Source: Roseicella sp. DB1501
GTDB lineage: Bacteria; Pseudomonadota; Alphaproteobacteria; Acetobacterales; Acetobacteraceae
DNA: 64,000 bases
NCBI RefSeq assembly: GCF_013112485.1
Contig: NZ_JABFHG010000003.1
Coordinates: forward strand, 124,001-188,000
Direction of reading: 5' to 3'
Positions 32,527-41,369 of the stretch are shown here, one piece after another; position 1 is the stretch's first letter, and each line of letters opens with the position of its first letter. The translations under genes and the position numbers were made by a program. The notes under the pieces were generated by a model. That model did no database searches. It was given only the letters and a program-made list of their open reading frames with translations, and was not told where the DNA came from.

Positions 32527-33678
32527 ATGTTGGGGGCTGAATCTGTGGTTTCTGGGAATGCGGCGCGGCGTTGGCTCGGCATGCTGGCCTTGGCCTCGCT
32601 CGTGCTGACGATGGCTGCCCGAGCGGCTGAGGGGCCGGTCAGCGACATTCTCATCCCGATGGATGAGCGGCGCGCCCGCGCCGCCGGCATCGATGTCACC
32701 CGCGTGCAGGCGGAGGCCGGGACGGCGCAGACCATGCTGCCCGGCACCGTGGCGGTGCCGCCGCAGCAGCTGCGGATCGTCGCCGCCCCGGCGGCCGGTC
32801 TGGTCGAGAGCGTGCTGGTCGCGCCGAACGAGCCGGTGAAGGCCGGCGAGGCGCTCGCCCGGCTGCGCAGCACTGACCTGCTGGAGGCGCAGCGCACCTA
32901 TCTGCAGGCCCTCTCGGCCGAGGAGCTGGCGAAGCAGCGCCTGGCGCGCGACGAGCAGATGTACCGCGAGCGGATCATCGCCGAGCGGCGCCTGCTGACC
33001 ACGCGCGCCGACCACGAATTCGCCCGCACCAACCTGCAGGAGCGCGAGCAGATGCTCTCGCTCCTCGGCATGGCGGCGAGCGACGTGGCGGCGCTGCGCA
33101 AGAGCCGGCGCATGGCCGCCGCGCTCACCGTCACCGCGCCCGAGGACGGCGTGGTGCTCGAGACCCGGACCAGCGCCGGCGAGCGCGTCGCCGCCTCGGC
33201 CCCGCTGTTCTCCATCGCCCGGCTGAAGCCGCTCTGGGTCAACCTGCAGGTGCCGCTGCCGCAGGCGATGGTGATCGAGCCCGGCACGCGGATGAGCATC
33301 CCCGGCACCGCCGCGCAGGGCGAGGTCATCCGCCTCGGCCGCAGCGTCGATCCGGCGACGCAGAGCGTGACCGCGGTGGTCGAGGTCTCGGACGGGGCGG
33401 AGATGCTGCGCCCGGGCCAGGTGGTGACCGCCGCCGTCGCGCTGCGCCCGAACGGCACGCCGCAATGGAGCGTGCCGGCCGGGGCGGTGGTGCGGCATGC
33501 CGGCCGCTCCTGGGTCTTCGTCAGATCCGCCGACGGCTTCCGCGCCAAGCCGGTGACGGTGATCTCGGAATCCCCGAGCAACACCTCGATCCGGGCCGGA
33601 CTGACGTTGGACGACCAGGTCGCCACCCGCGGCATCCTGACCCTGCTCGCCGAACTCACCGAAGTCTACGGGGGCTGA
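32527..33678 (+). CDS. Efflux RND periplasmic adaptor subunit (CusB/CzcB-like)
   Basis: About 383 residues from ATG 32527; earlier in-frame starts (GTG 32482, ATG 32494) and GTG 32545 are possible. The hydrophobic signal segment is RRWLGMLALASLVLTMAARA. The adaptor pattern is complete: a barrel-sandwich hybrid half (RIVAAPAAGLVESVLVAPNE, VKAGEALARL), an alpha-helical hairpin (residues about 115-165), the second half (LTVTAPEDGVVLETRTSAGE) and a beta-barrel/membrane-proximal part ending at ELTEVYGG. It links the inner-membrane pump to the outer-membrane channel. Six bases separate it from the pump gene. No Met-rich metal-binding N-terminus typical of E. coli CusB is evident. Confidence 0.9.
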   Translation: MLGAESVVSGNAARRWLGMLALASLVLTMAARAAEGPVSDILIPMDERRARAAGIDVTRVQAEAGTAQTMLPGTVAVPPQQLRIVAAPAAGLVESVLVAPNEPVKAGEALARLRSTDLLEAQRTYLQALSAEELAKQRLARDEQMYRERIIAERRLLTTRADHEFARTNLQEREQMLSLLGMAASDVAALRKSRRMAAALTVTAPEDGVVLETRTSAGERVAASAPLFSIARLKPLWVNLQVPLPQAMVIEPGTRMSIPGTAAQGEVIRLGRSVDPATQSVTAVVEVSDGAEMLRPGQVVTAAVALRPNGTPQWSVPAGAVVRHAGRSWVFVRSADGFRAKPVTVISESPSNTSIRAGLTLDDQVATRGILTLLAELTEVYGG

Positions 33679-33684
33679 ACCGCC

Positions 33685-36600
33685 ATGCTCGGACGTCTCG
33701 TCGAGCTGGCGCTGCGCCAGCGGTTGATCGTGCTCATCGTCACCCTCGGGCTGATCGTCTGGGGCGTCGATTCCTATCGCAAGCTGCCCATCGACGCCTT
33801 CCCTGATGTCTCGCCGACGCAGGTTCTGGTGGCGATGCAGGCGCCCGGCCTGCCGCCCGAGGAGCTGGAGGCGCAGGTCACCAACCCGATCGAGATCGCC
33901 ATGCGCGGCATCCCGAACCTGGTCGGGATCCGCTCCATCACGCGCTACGCCATCGCGCTGATGACCTTCGAATTCGCCCCCGGCACGGACGTCTACTGGG
34001 CCCGCACCCAGGTCGACCAGCGGCTGGACGACCTGGAATCGCAGCTCCCGGACGGGATCTCGGGGGGGCTCGCGCCGGTGGTCACGCCGCTTGGCGAGAT
34101 GCTGATGTTCACCCTCGAGGGCGGCAGCATCTCGCCCATGGCGCGGCGGACCATCCTCGACTGGGTGATCCGCCCGCAGCTCCGCGGCCTGCCCGGCATC
34201 GCCGACGTGAACACCCTCGGCGGCTTCGTCCGCACCTATGAGGTCGCGCCCGACCCGGCGGCGATGGCGGCGCGCGGCATCACCACCGAGATGCTGGCCA
34301 ACGCGCTCGGCGAGAACAACCGCAACGACGGCGCCGGCCGGGTGCGGGACGGCGAGGAGGCGCTGCTGGTGCGCGCCGAGGGCCGCATCCGCAACCTCGA
34401 CGACATCCGCCACATCGTCGTCGCCGCCCACCCGACCGGCGTGGTGCGGGTCTCCGACGTCGCCGATGTCCGCTTCGGGGCGCTGGCGCGCAATGGCGTC
34501 GTCACCCGCGACGGCGAGGGCGAGGCGGTCTGGGGCATCGTGCTCGGCATCCGCGGCGCCAATGCCAAGACGGTGGTCAACAACGCCAAGGCGAAACTGG
34601 CGGAGATCCAGAAGACCCTGCCCGAGGGCGTGAAGATCGACATCTTCTACGACCGGAACGACCTGATCGAGAAGGCGGTCTGGACCGTGCAGAAGGTCCT
34701 GCTGGAGGCGATCGCCCTCGTCGTCGTGCTGCTGATCCTCTTCCTCGGCAACCTGCGCGCCGCCCTCGTCGTCTCGCTCTCCCTGCCGCTAGCGGTGCTC
34801 GGCACCTTCGGCATCATGCGCATGACCGGCATCTCGGCCAACATCATGTCGCTCGGCGGCCTCGCCATCGCCATCGGCCTGCTGGTGGACTGCGCCGTCG
34901 TCATCGTCGAGAACACGGCGCACAAGCTCGGCACCGCGCATGGACGGGCCGACTATCTCGGCCGCATGCGCATCACCGCCGAGGCGGTGCGCGAGGTCGC
35001 CGTGCCGCTGGTCTCGGGCGTCATCATCATCATCACCGTCTTCCTGCCGCTGCTCTCGCTGCAGGGGCTGGAGGGGCGGCTCTTCGCGCCGGTCGCGCTG
35101 ACCATCGCCTTCGCCCTCTGCTCGGCGCTGTTCATCTCGCTCACCTTCGTCCCGGCCCTGGCCGCGACGCTGCTCAAGGTCGGCGGCCATGCGCGGGAGC
35201 CCTGGCTGGTGCGACTGCTGCACCGGGTCTACGACCCCTTCCTCGGCTGGGCGATGCGCAACCCGTTCAAGGTCGGCGCGGCGGCGCTGGCCGGGCTGGT
35301 GCTGGCGGGCTTCCTCTTCACCCGCATCGGCTCCACCTTCATGCCGGTGATGGACGAGGGCACGCCGGTCATCACCGTGCGCAAGCACCCGACGATCAAC
35401 GTCGAATCCGCCGCCGCGACCGACCTGGTGATCCAGCAGCAGATCATGGCCGCGGTGCCGGAAGTGCGCGGCATGATGGGTCGCGCCGGCGCCGACGAGA
35501 TCGGCATCGACCCGGTCGGGCTGAACGACAGCGACCACTTCCTCGACATCAAGCCGCGCTCCGAGTGGCGCGAGCCGAAGAACCCCGATTTCGTCGTCAA
35601 CGAGCTCCGCAAGGTGCTCGACCACATCCCGGGCATCAGCTACGCGATCAACCAGCCGATCGACATGCGGGTGCAGGAGATGATCATCGGCGCCCGCGGC
35701 GACGTGGTGATCAAGGTATTCGGCTACTCCATCCCCGAGCTCAACCGGATCGCGACCGAGATCGAGAAGGTGGTCGAGGGCATCCAGGGCTCCTCGGAGG
35801 TCTTCGCCCTGCGCAACGAGGGCATGAAGTACCTCAAGGTCGCCATCGACCGCTTCAATGTCGGGCGGCTCGGCCTCAACGTCCGGGACGTGCAGCAGGC
35901 GCTGCGCGTCTGGGTGGATGGCCGCGACCTTGGCATCGTGCTCGAGCAGGAGCGCCGCATCCCGCTGGTGCTGCGCGGCGAGGGCAGCCTGCGCCGCTCG
36001 GCGGCCGATCTCTCCCGCGTCATGCTGGCCCTGCCCGGCGGCCGCACCGTCGCCCTCTCGCAGGTGGCGAAGATCACCGAGGAGGAAGGGCCGATCCAGG
36101 TGATCCGCGAGGGCACGCAGCGCTACGCCACCATCCTCTCCAACGTCCGCGGCCGCGACCTGGTCGGCTTCGTCGCCGAGGCGCAGGCGGCGGTCGCGCA
36201 GCAGGTGAAGCTGCCGGCGGGCTACCGGCTGGAATGGGGCGGGCAGTTCGAGAACCAGCAGCGCGCCTCGGCGCGGCTGGCCATCGTCGTGCCCATCGCC
36301 CTCGCCCTCATCTTCCTGCTGCTCTACTTCACCTTCAACTCGGTGCGGGAGGCATTGCTGGTCTTCTGCAACGTGCCCTTCGCGGCCATCGGCGGCGTCA
36401 TCGGCCTCTATGTCTCGGGCGAGTTCCTCTCCGTCCCCGCCTCGGTCGGCTTCATCGCGCTCATCGGCATCGCGGTGCTGAATGGCGTGGTGCTGATCTC
36501 CTATATCAACCGCCTGATTGCCGAGACCGGGCTCGGCCTGCAGGAGGCGGTGCTGGAGGGCGCGAAGCGGCGCATGACGCCGGTGACGCTGACCGCGACC

Positions 36601-36867
36601 ATCGCCGCCTTCGGCCTCGTGCCCTTCCTCTTCGCCGAGGGGCCGGGCTCCGAGATCCAGCGGCCGCTCGCCGTCGTCGTCATCGGCGGGTTGGTGACCG
36701 CGACCGTCCTCACCCTGGTGCTGCTGCCGATCCTCTACGCCCGCTTCGCGGTCCGGGGCGGCGCGTCGGACGAGACGGCGGACCCGCCCTCCTCGGCTGC
36801 CGCCGACGGGACGCCGCTGCCGCCGCCACCCTCGGCCGCCAGCCACCAGCCGGTGGTGGCGAAGTAA
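33685..36867 (+). CDS. Heavy-metal efflux RND pump (CusA/CzcA family)
   Basis: 1060 residues, the normal size, with 12 helices and two large periplasmic loops. N-terminal RLIVLIVTLGLIVWGVDSYR and YRKLPIDAFPDVSPTQV are HME-RND signatures. In TM4 the proton-relay region reads GGLAIAIGLLVD402, matching the CusA form (single Asp) rather than the CzcA form with an extra DFG aspartate. This suggests monovalent Cu/Ag-type transport, but the methionine triad of CusA was not verified. Middle of the operon adaptor-pump-TolC; the only likely regulator in the window (HxlR) is 20 kb away, so regulation is not visible. Confidence 0.92.
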   Translation: MLGRLVELALRQRLIVLIVTLGLIVWGVDSYRKLPIDAFPDVSPTQVLVAMQAPGLPPEELEAQVTNPIEIAMRGIPNLVGIRSITRYAIALMTFEFAPGTDVYWARTQVDQRLDDLESQLPDGISGGLAPVVTPLGEMLMFTLEGGSISPMARRTILDWVIRPQLRGLPGIADVNTLGGFVRTYEVAPDPAAMAARGITTEMLANALGENNRNDGAGRVRDGEEALLVRAEGRIRNLDDIRHIVVAAHPTGVVRVSDVADVRFGALARNGVVTRDGEGEAVWGIVLGIRGANAKTVVNNAKAKLAEIQKTLPEGVKIDIFYDRNDLIEKAVWTVQKVLLEAIALVVVLLILFLGNLRAALVVSLSLPLAVLGTFGIMRMTGISANIMSLGGLAIAIGLLVDCAVVIVENTAHKLGTAHGRADYLGRMRITAEAVREVAVPLVSGVIIIITVFLPLLSLQGLEGRLFAPVALTIAFALCSALFISLTFVPALAATLLKVGGHAREPWLVRLLHRVYDPFLGWAMRNPFKVGAAALAGLVLAGFLFTRIGSTFMPVMDEGTPVITVRKHPTINVESAAATDLVIQQQIMAAVPEVRGMMGRAGADEIGIDPVGLNDSDHFLDIKPRSEWREPKNPDFVVNELRKVLDHIPGISYAINQPIDMRVQEMIIGARGDVVIKVFGYSIPELNRIATEIEKVVEGIQGSSEVFALRNEGMKYLKVAIDRFNVGRLGLNVRDVQQALRVWVDGRDLGIVLEQERRIPLVLRGEGSLRRSAADLSRVMLALPGGRTVALSQVAKITEEEGPIQVIREGTQRYATILSNVRGRDLVGFVAEAQAAVAQQVKLPAGYRLEWGGQFENQQRASARLAIVVPIALALIFLLLYFTFNSVREALLVFCNVPFAAIGGVIGLYVSGEFLSVPASVGFIALIGIAVLNGVVLISYINRLIAETGLGLQEAVLEGAKRRMTPVTLTATIAAFGLVPFLFAEGPGSEIQRPLAVVVIGGLVTATVLTLVLLPILYARFAVRGGASDETADPPSSAAADGTPLPPPPSAASHQPVVAK

Positions 36868-36872
36868 CCACC

Positions 36873-38300
36873 ATGCGACGCTCTCTCCCGGGTTTGGCCT
36901 TCCTCGCCCTGGCCGGCGCCACGGCGCTGCTGGCCACCGATCCCCGCGGCGCGCTGGCGCAGCAGACGCCGCTGTCGCGGCCGCCGCTCCCGACCTTTCC
37001 CGAGGCCGGCAACCCCTCGACGCGCATCCTGCCCCCCGTGGTGCGGCCGCCGCCCGAGACCCCCCCCAAGGCGCCGCCCAACCGCCGCGCGCAGCGCAGC
37101 CATCCGAGGCCGGCTCCGGCTCCGGCGGCGGCCGTGCGCAACGCGCCGGCGGAGGCGGCCGGCCTCGCCGAGGATCTCGATGCCGCGCTCGCCATCGATG
37201 CCGGGGCGCGGGCGATCCGCGGCCAGCGCGACGCGGTGCGCTCGCGCGACGCCCAGGTCCGCTCGCCCATCGCCGGCTCGCCGGCCATCGGCAGCTCCTT
37301 CCGCTCCGACACGCGCGGCCCGCGCCTGGCCAATGAATGGGATGTCGAGATCGGCGCCCCGCTCTGGCTGCCCGGCCAGCGCAGCGCCCTCGCCGGCACG
37401 GTCAATGCCGGTGTCGAGGAGCAGGAGCGCCGCTTCGCGCTCCGCCGGCTCGAGCTCGCCGCGCAGCTCCGCGACGCCTTCTGGGCGGTCGGCCTGGCCG
37501 AGCGCGAATGGGGCGTGACGCGCGACCGGCTCGCCACCGCGCGCGACATCGGCCGCGACGTGCAGCGCCGCGTCGAGCTCGGCGATATCCCGGCGACCGA
37601 GGCGCTGCTGGCCCGCAACGAGGAGCTGACCGCCGAGTTCGAGCTCGCCCGCGCCGAGGCGGCGGTGGCCGCCGCCCGCGCCGCCTACCGCACGCTGACC
37701 GGCGGCAGCGAGGCCGCCTTCGAGGCGGGCGGCCGCACGCCGAGGCCGCTCGCCGGCCCGGCGAATGGCGAGGCGCATCCGGCGATCCGTGCCGCCGAGG
37801 CGGCGCTCGCCACCGCCGAGGCGCGCGCCAGGCTGGTGGCGGCGACGCCGATCGACAATCCCGAGCTCGGCCTCTTCACTCGCGGCCAGGGCGGGCCGCT
37901 GACCGAGAACGGCACCTCGCTCGGCCTCCGCGTCCGCATCCCGCTGCCGACCGAGGCGCGCAACGCGCCGCGGCGGGCGGATGCCGAGGCGGAGCGCACG
38001 CGGGCCGAGGGCGAGCTGCTGCAGGCGCGCCGCCTGGTGGAGGGCGAGGTCCGGCTGGCCCGTCTCGCCCTTGCCGCGTCCGAGCGGGCGCGGCAGCTCG
38101 CGGCCGACCGGCGCGAGGTGGCGGAGCGCCAGCTCGCCGCCGGGCGCACCGCCTTCCGCTCGGGCGAGATCGGCGCCTTCGACCTCTTCCGCATCCGGCA
38201 GCTGCAGATCGAGGCGGCGGCGGTGGATGCGCGGGCGGAGGTCGAGGTCGGCCGGGCGCGCAGCCGGCTGAACCAGGCGCTCGGCCTGGCGCCCGGCTGA
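36873..38300 (+). CDS. TolC-family outer-membrane efflux protein
   Basis: 475 residues. The signal peptide (MRRSLPGLAFLALAGATALL, ending near ALAQQ) is followed by a proline-rich linker of about 60 residues (residues 33-90). The OEP repeats follow: LEDL-type helices, VRSRDAQVRSPIAGSP, LAAQLRDAFWAVGLAEREWG and a second half with VRIPLPTEARNAPRRADAEA and SGEIGAFDLFRIRQLQIEAA. It supplies the outer-membrane duct for the pump; the start is 6 bases after the pump's stop codon. The long Pro-rich segment before the barrel domain is not usual in CusC and may be a periplasmic or surface-exposed spacer. Confidence 0.88.
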   Translation: MRRSLPGLAFLALAGATALLATDPRGALAQQTPLSRPPLPTFPEAGNPSTRILPPVVRPPPETPPKAPPNRRAQRSHPRPAPAPAAAVRNAPAEAAGLAEDLDAALAIDAGARAIRGQRDAVRSRDAQVRSPIAGSPAIGSSFRSDTRGPRLANEWDVEIGAPLWLPGQRSALAGTVNAGVEEQERRFALRRLELAAQLRDAFWAVGLAEREWGVTRDRLATARDIGRDVQRRVELGDIPATEALLARNEELTAEFELARAEAAVAAARAAYRTLTGGSEAAFEAGGRTPRPLAGPANGEAHPAIRAAEAALATAEARARLVAATPIDNPELGLFTRGQGGPLTENGTSLGLRVRIPLPTEARNAPRRADAEAERTRAEGELLQARRLVEGEVRLARLALAASERARQLAADRREVAERQLAAGRTAFRSGEIGAFDLFRIRQLQIEAAAVDARAEVEVGRARSRLNQALGLAPG

Positions 38301-38320
38301 GGCTGGGCAGCACCCGCCCT

Positions 38321-38420
38321 GGACCATGATCCGCCCGCACAGGGTCGCGGATCATGGTCCAGGCCGCTGTTTGATCGCGTGAGTCTCGCCTTCGGTGGTC
38401 CACCTCAGGCGATCACGCTC
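38321..38420 (+). repeat. Family-A intergenic palindromic repeat, copy 2 (full length)
   Basis: A perfect 14-bp stem, GGACCATGATCCGC (38321-38334) and GCGGATCATGGTCC (38347-38360), followed by the conserved TTTGATCGCGTGA, TTCGGTGG and CACCTCAGGCGATCACGCTC. It fills the space between the convergent tolC-like and lipoprotein genes and runs into the latter's stop codon. Confidence 0.88.
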
Positions 38421-39565
38421 TACCGCACGAGGCGCAGCGTCCCGGTGCTCGGGATCTCGCCGGCCGATTTCTGCAGGTTCAGCAGCTCGGCGGTCAGCGC
38501 CAGGACCGAGAGGGTCATGTCCTCCCGGTCGTCCTGCGCCGCCACCCACCAATGCTGGCCGCGATACTCGACCGCGAAGCGCGGGCGCGGCGGCGGCGCG
38601 GGCCAGAGGCGGAAGAGGCGCGGCGTCGCCTCGCCGACGCGGATCCGGTAGGGCCGGCCCGCCTCCTCCCGCCGCTGCACCGCGCCGAGATAGCGCATCA
38701 GCTCGTCCACCGAGCGGAGATACCAGCCGAAGCCAGGCGCCGCGGCATGGCCCGGGGTGATGGCCGGGTCCGCCACCTCCTCCGCGGTGCAGGGATTGCC
38801 GGCCTGCGCCATGGGCGAGATCTGCGGCGCCTCGTTGTCCATCGCCAGCGCCTGGTAGCGCCCGTCCGGCCCGGCGACGCAGAGGGCGAGCTGCCCGACC
38901 GGGCGGTAGATGCGCCAGCCCGGCCCGTCCGGGCGCAGCGAGATGCCGGGCTGGCGCAGCTCGGCCAGCACCTCGGGCGCTGCCGCCTGCGCCGCGGTGA
39001 GGCGCGGGCCGAGCGGGACGAGGCGGGTATAACCGTTGAATTGCAGGCGCCCGTAGCGCGTCAGGCGCTCGACCATGGCGGCGAACTCCTCCGCCGAGGG
39101 GCTTTCCGGGTCGTTCGGGATGCTGCGGCCGCCCGGCCCCTCGTCGAAGCGCGCGACCAGCAGGTGCAGCAGCAGAGGATCCGGCAGGCCGCGATCGGCG
39201 AGCAGGCGGAACAGCGCCGGGTCGATCGGCCGCAGCAGCCCGCGGGCGAATTCCTGGCGGTCGAGCGGGCCGATGTCGAAGCTCGGATTGGTGGCGACGA
39301 GGCCGGCCGGCTGCACGCCGTTGTTCACCGCCGTCAGGTCGTAGCCGATGCCGGCCGAGAGGGTGAAGGCGCCGTGGATGGCGCCGATGGTGGTGAAGTG
39401 CAGCGGCGCCCGGTCGCGCGCCCGCAGCAGGTTCAGCACCAGCAACGTGTCGGTCGCCACCTCGACGCTGTGGTTGTAGTCGATGCTGTGCGCGCCGATC
39501 GCGCCCGAGAGGGAGCAGCCCGGAAGGCCGAGGGCGAGCAGCGCGGCGCCGAGGCGGCCCCACAT
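38420..39565 (-). CDS. Uncharacterised lipoprotein in the hopanoid locus
   Basis: 381 residues from ATG 39565 (GTG 39601 is an alternative). The lipobox is LALGLPGC, so the mature protein is a lipid-anchored periplasmic/outer-membrane protein. The rest has no family I recognise: SIDYNHSVEVATDTLLVLNL, FTLSAGIGYDLTAVNNG and a C-terminal part ending in RFAVEYRGQHWWVAAQDD, SVLALTAELLNLQKSAGEIP. Similar DUF-type lipoproteins occur across proteobacteria with unknown roles. The gene starts about 40 bases after hpnM on the same strand, so the two are probably co-transcribed. That makes it a candidate partner in hopanoid movement between membranes. Confidence 0.8.
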   Translation of the reverse strand: MWGRLGAALLALGLPGCSLSGAIGAHSIDYNHSVEVATDTLLVLNLLRARDRAPLHFTTIGAIHGAFTLSAGIGYDLTAVNNGVQPAGLVATNPSFDIGPLDRQEFARGLLRPIDPALFRLLADRGLPDPLLLHLLVARFDEGPGGRSIPNDPESPSAEEFAAMVERLTRYGRLQFNGYTRLVPLGPRLTAAQAAAPEVLAELRQPGISLRPDGPGWRIYRPVGQLALCVAGPDGRYQALAMDNEAPQISPMAQAGNPCTAEEVADPAITPGHAAAPGFGWYLRSVDELMRYLGAVQRREEAGRPYRIRVGEATPRLFRLWPAPPPRPRFAVEYRGQHWWVAAQDDREDMTLSVLALTAELLNLQKSAGEIPSTGTLRLVR

Positions 39566-39605
39566 CAGGATGGGGCCGGCCGGTCCCGGCGCGCACGGCA
39601 CAGGC

Positions 39606-40232
39606 TCAGCCCCGGAGCAGCGCCTGCGTCCGCCGCTGCAGCTCGGCCGTCAGCCGCGGCGCGCCGCCTTCGCGCAGCAGGGTGGTGAACTCGGCGCGGC
39701 GGCTGGCCAGCTCGCTGACCGTGCCGCTCAGATAGACATCGACCACGCGCCAGGCGCCGCCCGCGTTGCGCAACCGGTAGTTCAGCGCCACCGGCTCGTC
39801 GCGCGGCCGGACCAGCATGGAGCGCACGAGCCGGTCGCCGTTCGACAGCTCGCTCTCGCCCTCCATGCGGAAGCTCTCCCCGGCATAGCCGTCGAAGCGG
39901 TTGGCGAAGGTGGCGATCGACCATTCGGAGAAGGCGCGGATCAGCGCCTCCTGCTCGGCCGGCGCGATCTGGGTCCAGGCCGGGCCGATGGAGATGCGGG
40001 TCATCGCCGGCAGGTCGAAGGCCGTGCCCATGGCCGGGGTCAGCCGCTGCATGCGGCCGCGGATGCCGAGGCGCTGGGCATTGCGCATGATGTCGAGCAG
40101 CACCGCGTGGAAGCCCTCGATCACCGCGGTGGGCGAGCCCGCCGCGGCCTGGGCCAGGGCGGGGCGCGTCCGGGCGGCGAGCGGCAGCAGCGCGGCGGCG
40201 AGGAACAGGGGGCGGCGGGGAAGGGGGCGCAT
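39606..40232 (-). CDS. hpnM: HpnM, MlaC/Ttg2-like periplasmic hopanoid-associated protein
   Basis: 208 residues. The N-terminal signal peptide (MRPLPRRPLFLAAALLPLAA, ending near ALAQA) precedes an MlaC-like fold: AVIEGFHAVLLDIMRNAQRL, FDLPAMTRISIGPAWTQIAP, EALIRAFSEWSIATFANRFD and WRVVDVYLSGTVSELASRRA. Members bind a lipid in the periplasm; HpnM is the hopanoid-cluster version. It is divergent from hpnA with about 96 bases between, and followed by an unknown lipoprotein gene. Its probable outer-membrane counterpart MlaA is 30 kb away in this window, next to hpnI. Confidence 0.9.
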   Translation of the reverse strand: MRPLPRRPLFLAAALLPLAARTRPALAQAAAGSPTAVIEGFHAVLLDIMRNAQRLGIRGRMQRLTPAMGTAFDLPAMTRISIGPAWTQIAPAEQEALIRAFSEWSIATFANRFDGYAGESFRMEGESELSNGDRLVRSMLVRPRDEPVALNYRLRNAGGAWRVVDVYLSGTVSELASRRAEFTTLLREGGAPRLTAELQRRTQALLRG

Positions 40233-40328
40233 GCCGCGGGGCTTACCACGCCGTCCGGCCGGGCGGCGACGGGGCCGCGGATCAAGCCGGCTGGAAATGT
40301 GGCCCCGGCCGGGCCACAACCCGGACCC

Positions 40329-41369
40329 ATGACATCCTCTGGACCGAACGAGGCGCCGCCGCCCGGCGGGGGCGCCGGGCGGGAGCGCGTGATGCTGACC
40401 GGCGGGACCGGCTTCCTCGGCTCCGCCATCGCCCGCGCCCTGGCGGCGGCGGGGCATGCGGTGCGGGTCCTGGCCCGGCCCGGCACGCCGCGCGACGTGC
40501 TGGCGGGCGTGCCGGTGGAATTCGCGCCCGGCGACCTGACCGATGCCGCCTCCCTCGCCGCCGCGGCGCGGGGCTGCGACGCGCTCATCCACTGCGCCGC
40601 CGATTATCGCATCTGGGTGCCCGACCCGGCGCGCATGACGGCGGTGAACGTCGCCGGCACCGAGGCAGTGATGCGAGCGGCACAGGCCGCCGGCTGCCGG
40701 CGCGTCGTGCATGTCTCCTCCGTCGCCACGCTCCGGCCGCGCGCCGATGGCCGGCCGGCGACCGAGGCGGATGCCGCCCGGCCGGAGGAGGCGATCGGCC
40801 CCTACAAGCGCAGCAAGACCGAGGCGGAGCGGCTGGTCGAGCGGCTGGTGGCCGAGGCCGGGCTGCCGGCGGTGATCGTCAACCCCTCCACCCCGATCGG
40901 GCCGCGCGACCGCCGGCCGACCCCGACCGGCCGCGTCATCCTGGAGGCGGCGCGTGGGAAGATGCCGGCTTATGTCGATACCGGGCTGAACCTCGTGCAT
41001 GTCGAGGACGTCGCCGCCGGCTGCGTCGCGGCGCTGCGGCGGGGCGCGGTCGGCGAGCGGCACATCCTGGGCGGCGAGGACGTGCCGCTCGGCGCGCTGC
41101 TCGGCCATATCGCCGGGCTGTTCGGCCGCCGGGCGCCGGTGCGGCTGCCGCGCGCGCCGCTCTGGCCGCTGGCGCTCGCCGCCGAGGCCTCGGCGCGGGT
41201 GACGGGGCGGGAGCCGATGCTGACCCGCGACGGGCTGCGCATGGCCGGCCACCACATGTACTTCGCCTCGGCCAAGGCGGAGCGGGTGCTTGGCTACCGC
41301 GCCCGGCCTTGGCAGGAGGGCGTGGCGGATGCCCTCGCCTGGTTCCGCGCCGAGGGCATGCTGCGATGA
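40329..41369 (+). CDS. hpnA: HpnA, hopanoid-associated sugar epimerase (extended SDR)
   Basis: 346 residues from ATG 40329; ATG 40392 has a better ribosome site (GGGAG) but would remove part of the first beta strand. The NAD-binding motif GGTGFLGSAIARAL, the CDALIHCAADYRIW region, the catalytic Y-K in YKRSKTEAERLV and NPSTPIGPRDRRPTPTGR match the HpnA family. The exact reaction is unproven. The gene overlaps hpnB by ATGA and opens the rightward operon hpnA-hpnB-shc-hpnG. Confidence 0.93.
   Translation: MTSSGPNEAPPPGGGAGRERVMLTGGTGFLGSAIARALAAAGHAVRVLARPGTPRDVLAGVPVEFAPGDLTDAASLAAAARGCDALIHCAADYRIWVPDPARMTAVNVAGTEAVMRAAQAAGCRRVVHVSSVATLRPRADGRPATEADAARPEEAIGPYKRSKTEAERLVERLVAEAGLPAVIVNPSTPIGPRDRRPTPTGRVILEAARGKMPAYVDTGLNLVHVEDVAAGCVAALRRGAVGERHILGGEDVPLGALLGHIAGLFGRRAPVRLPRAPLWPLALAAEASARVTGREPMLTRDGLRMAGHHMYFASAKAERVLGYRARPWQEGVADALAWFRAEGMLR

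Noticed and set aside
32386-34431. Minus-strand open frame over the adaptor and pump start
   Set aside because: Same shadow pattern; no ribosome site or homology.
34789-36846. Long minus-strand open frame opposite the RND pump gene
   Set aside because: Charged, low-complexity translation (D/E/H/R-rich) with no domain; shadow of the pump gene.
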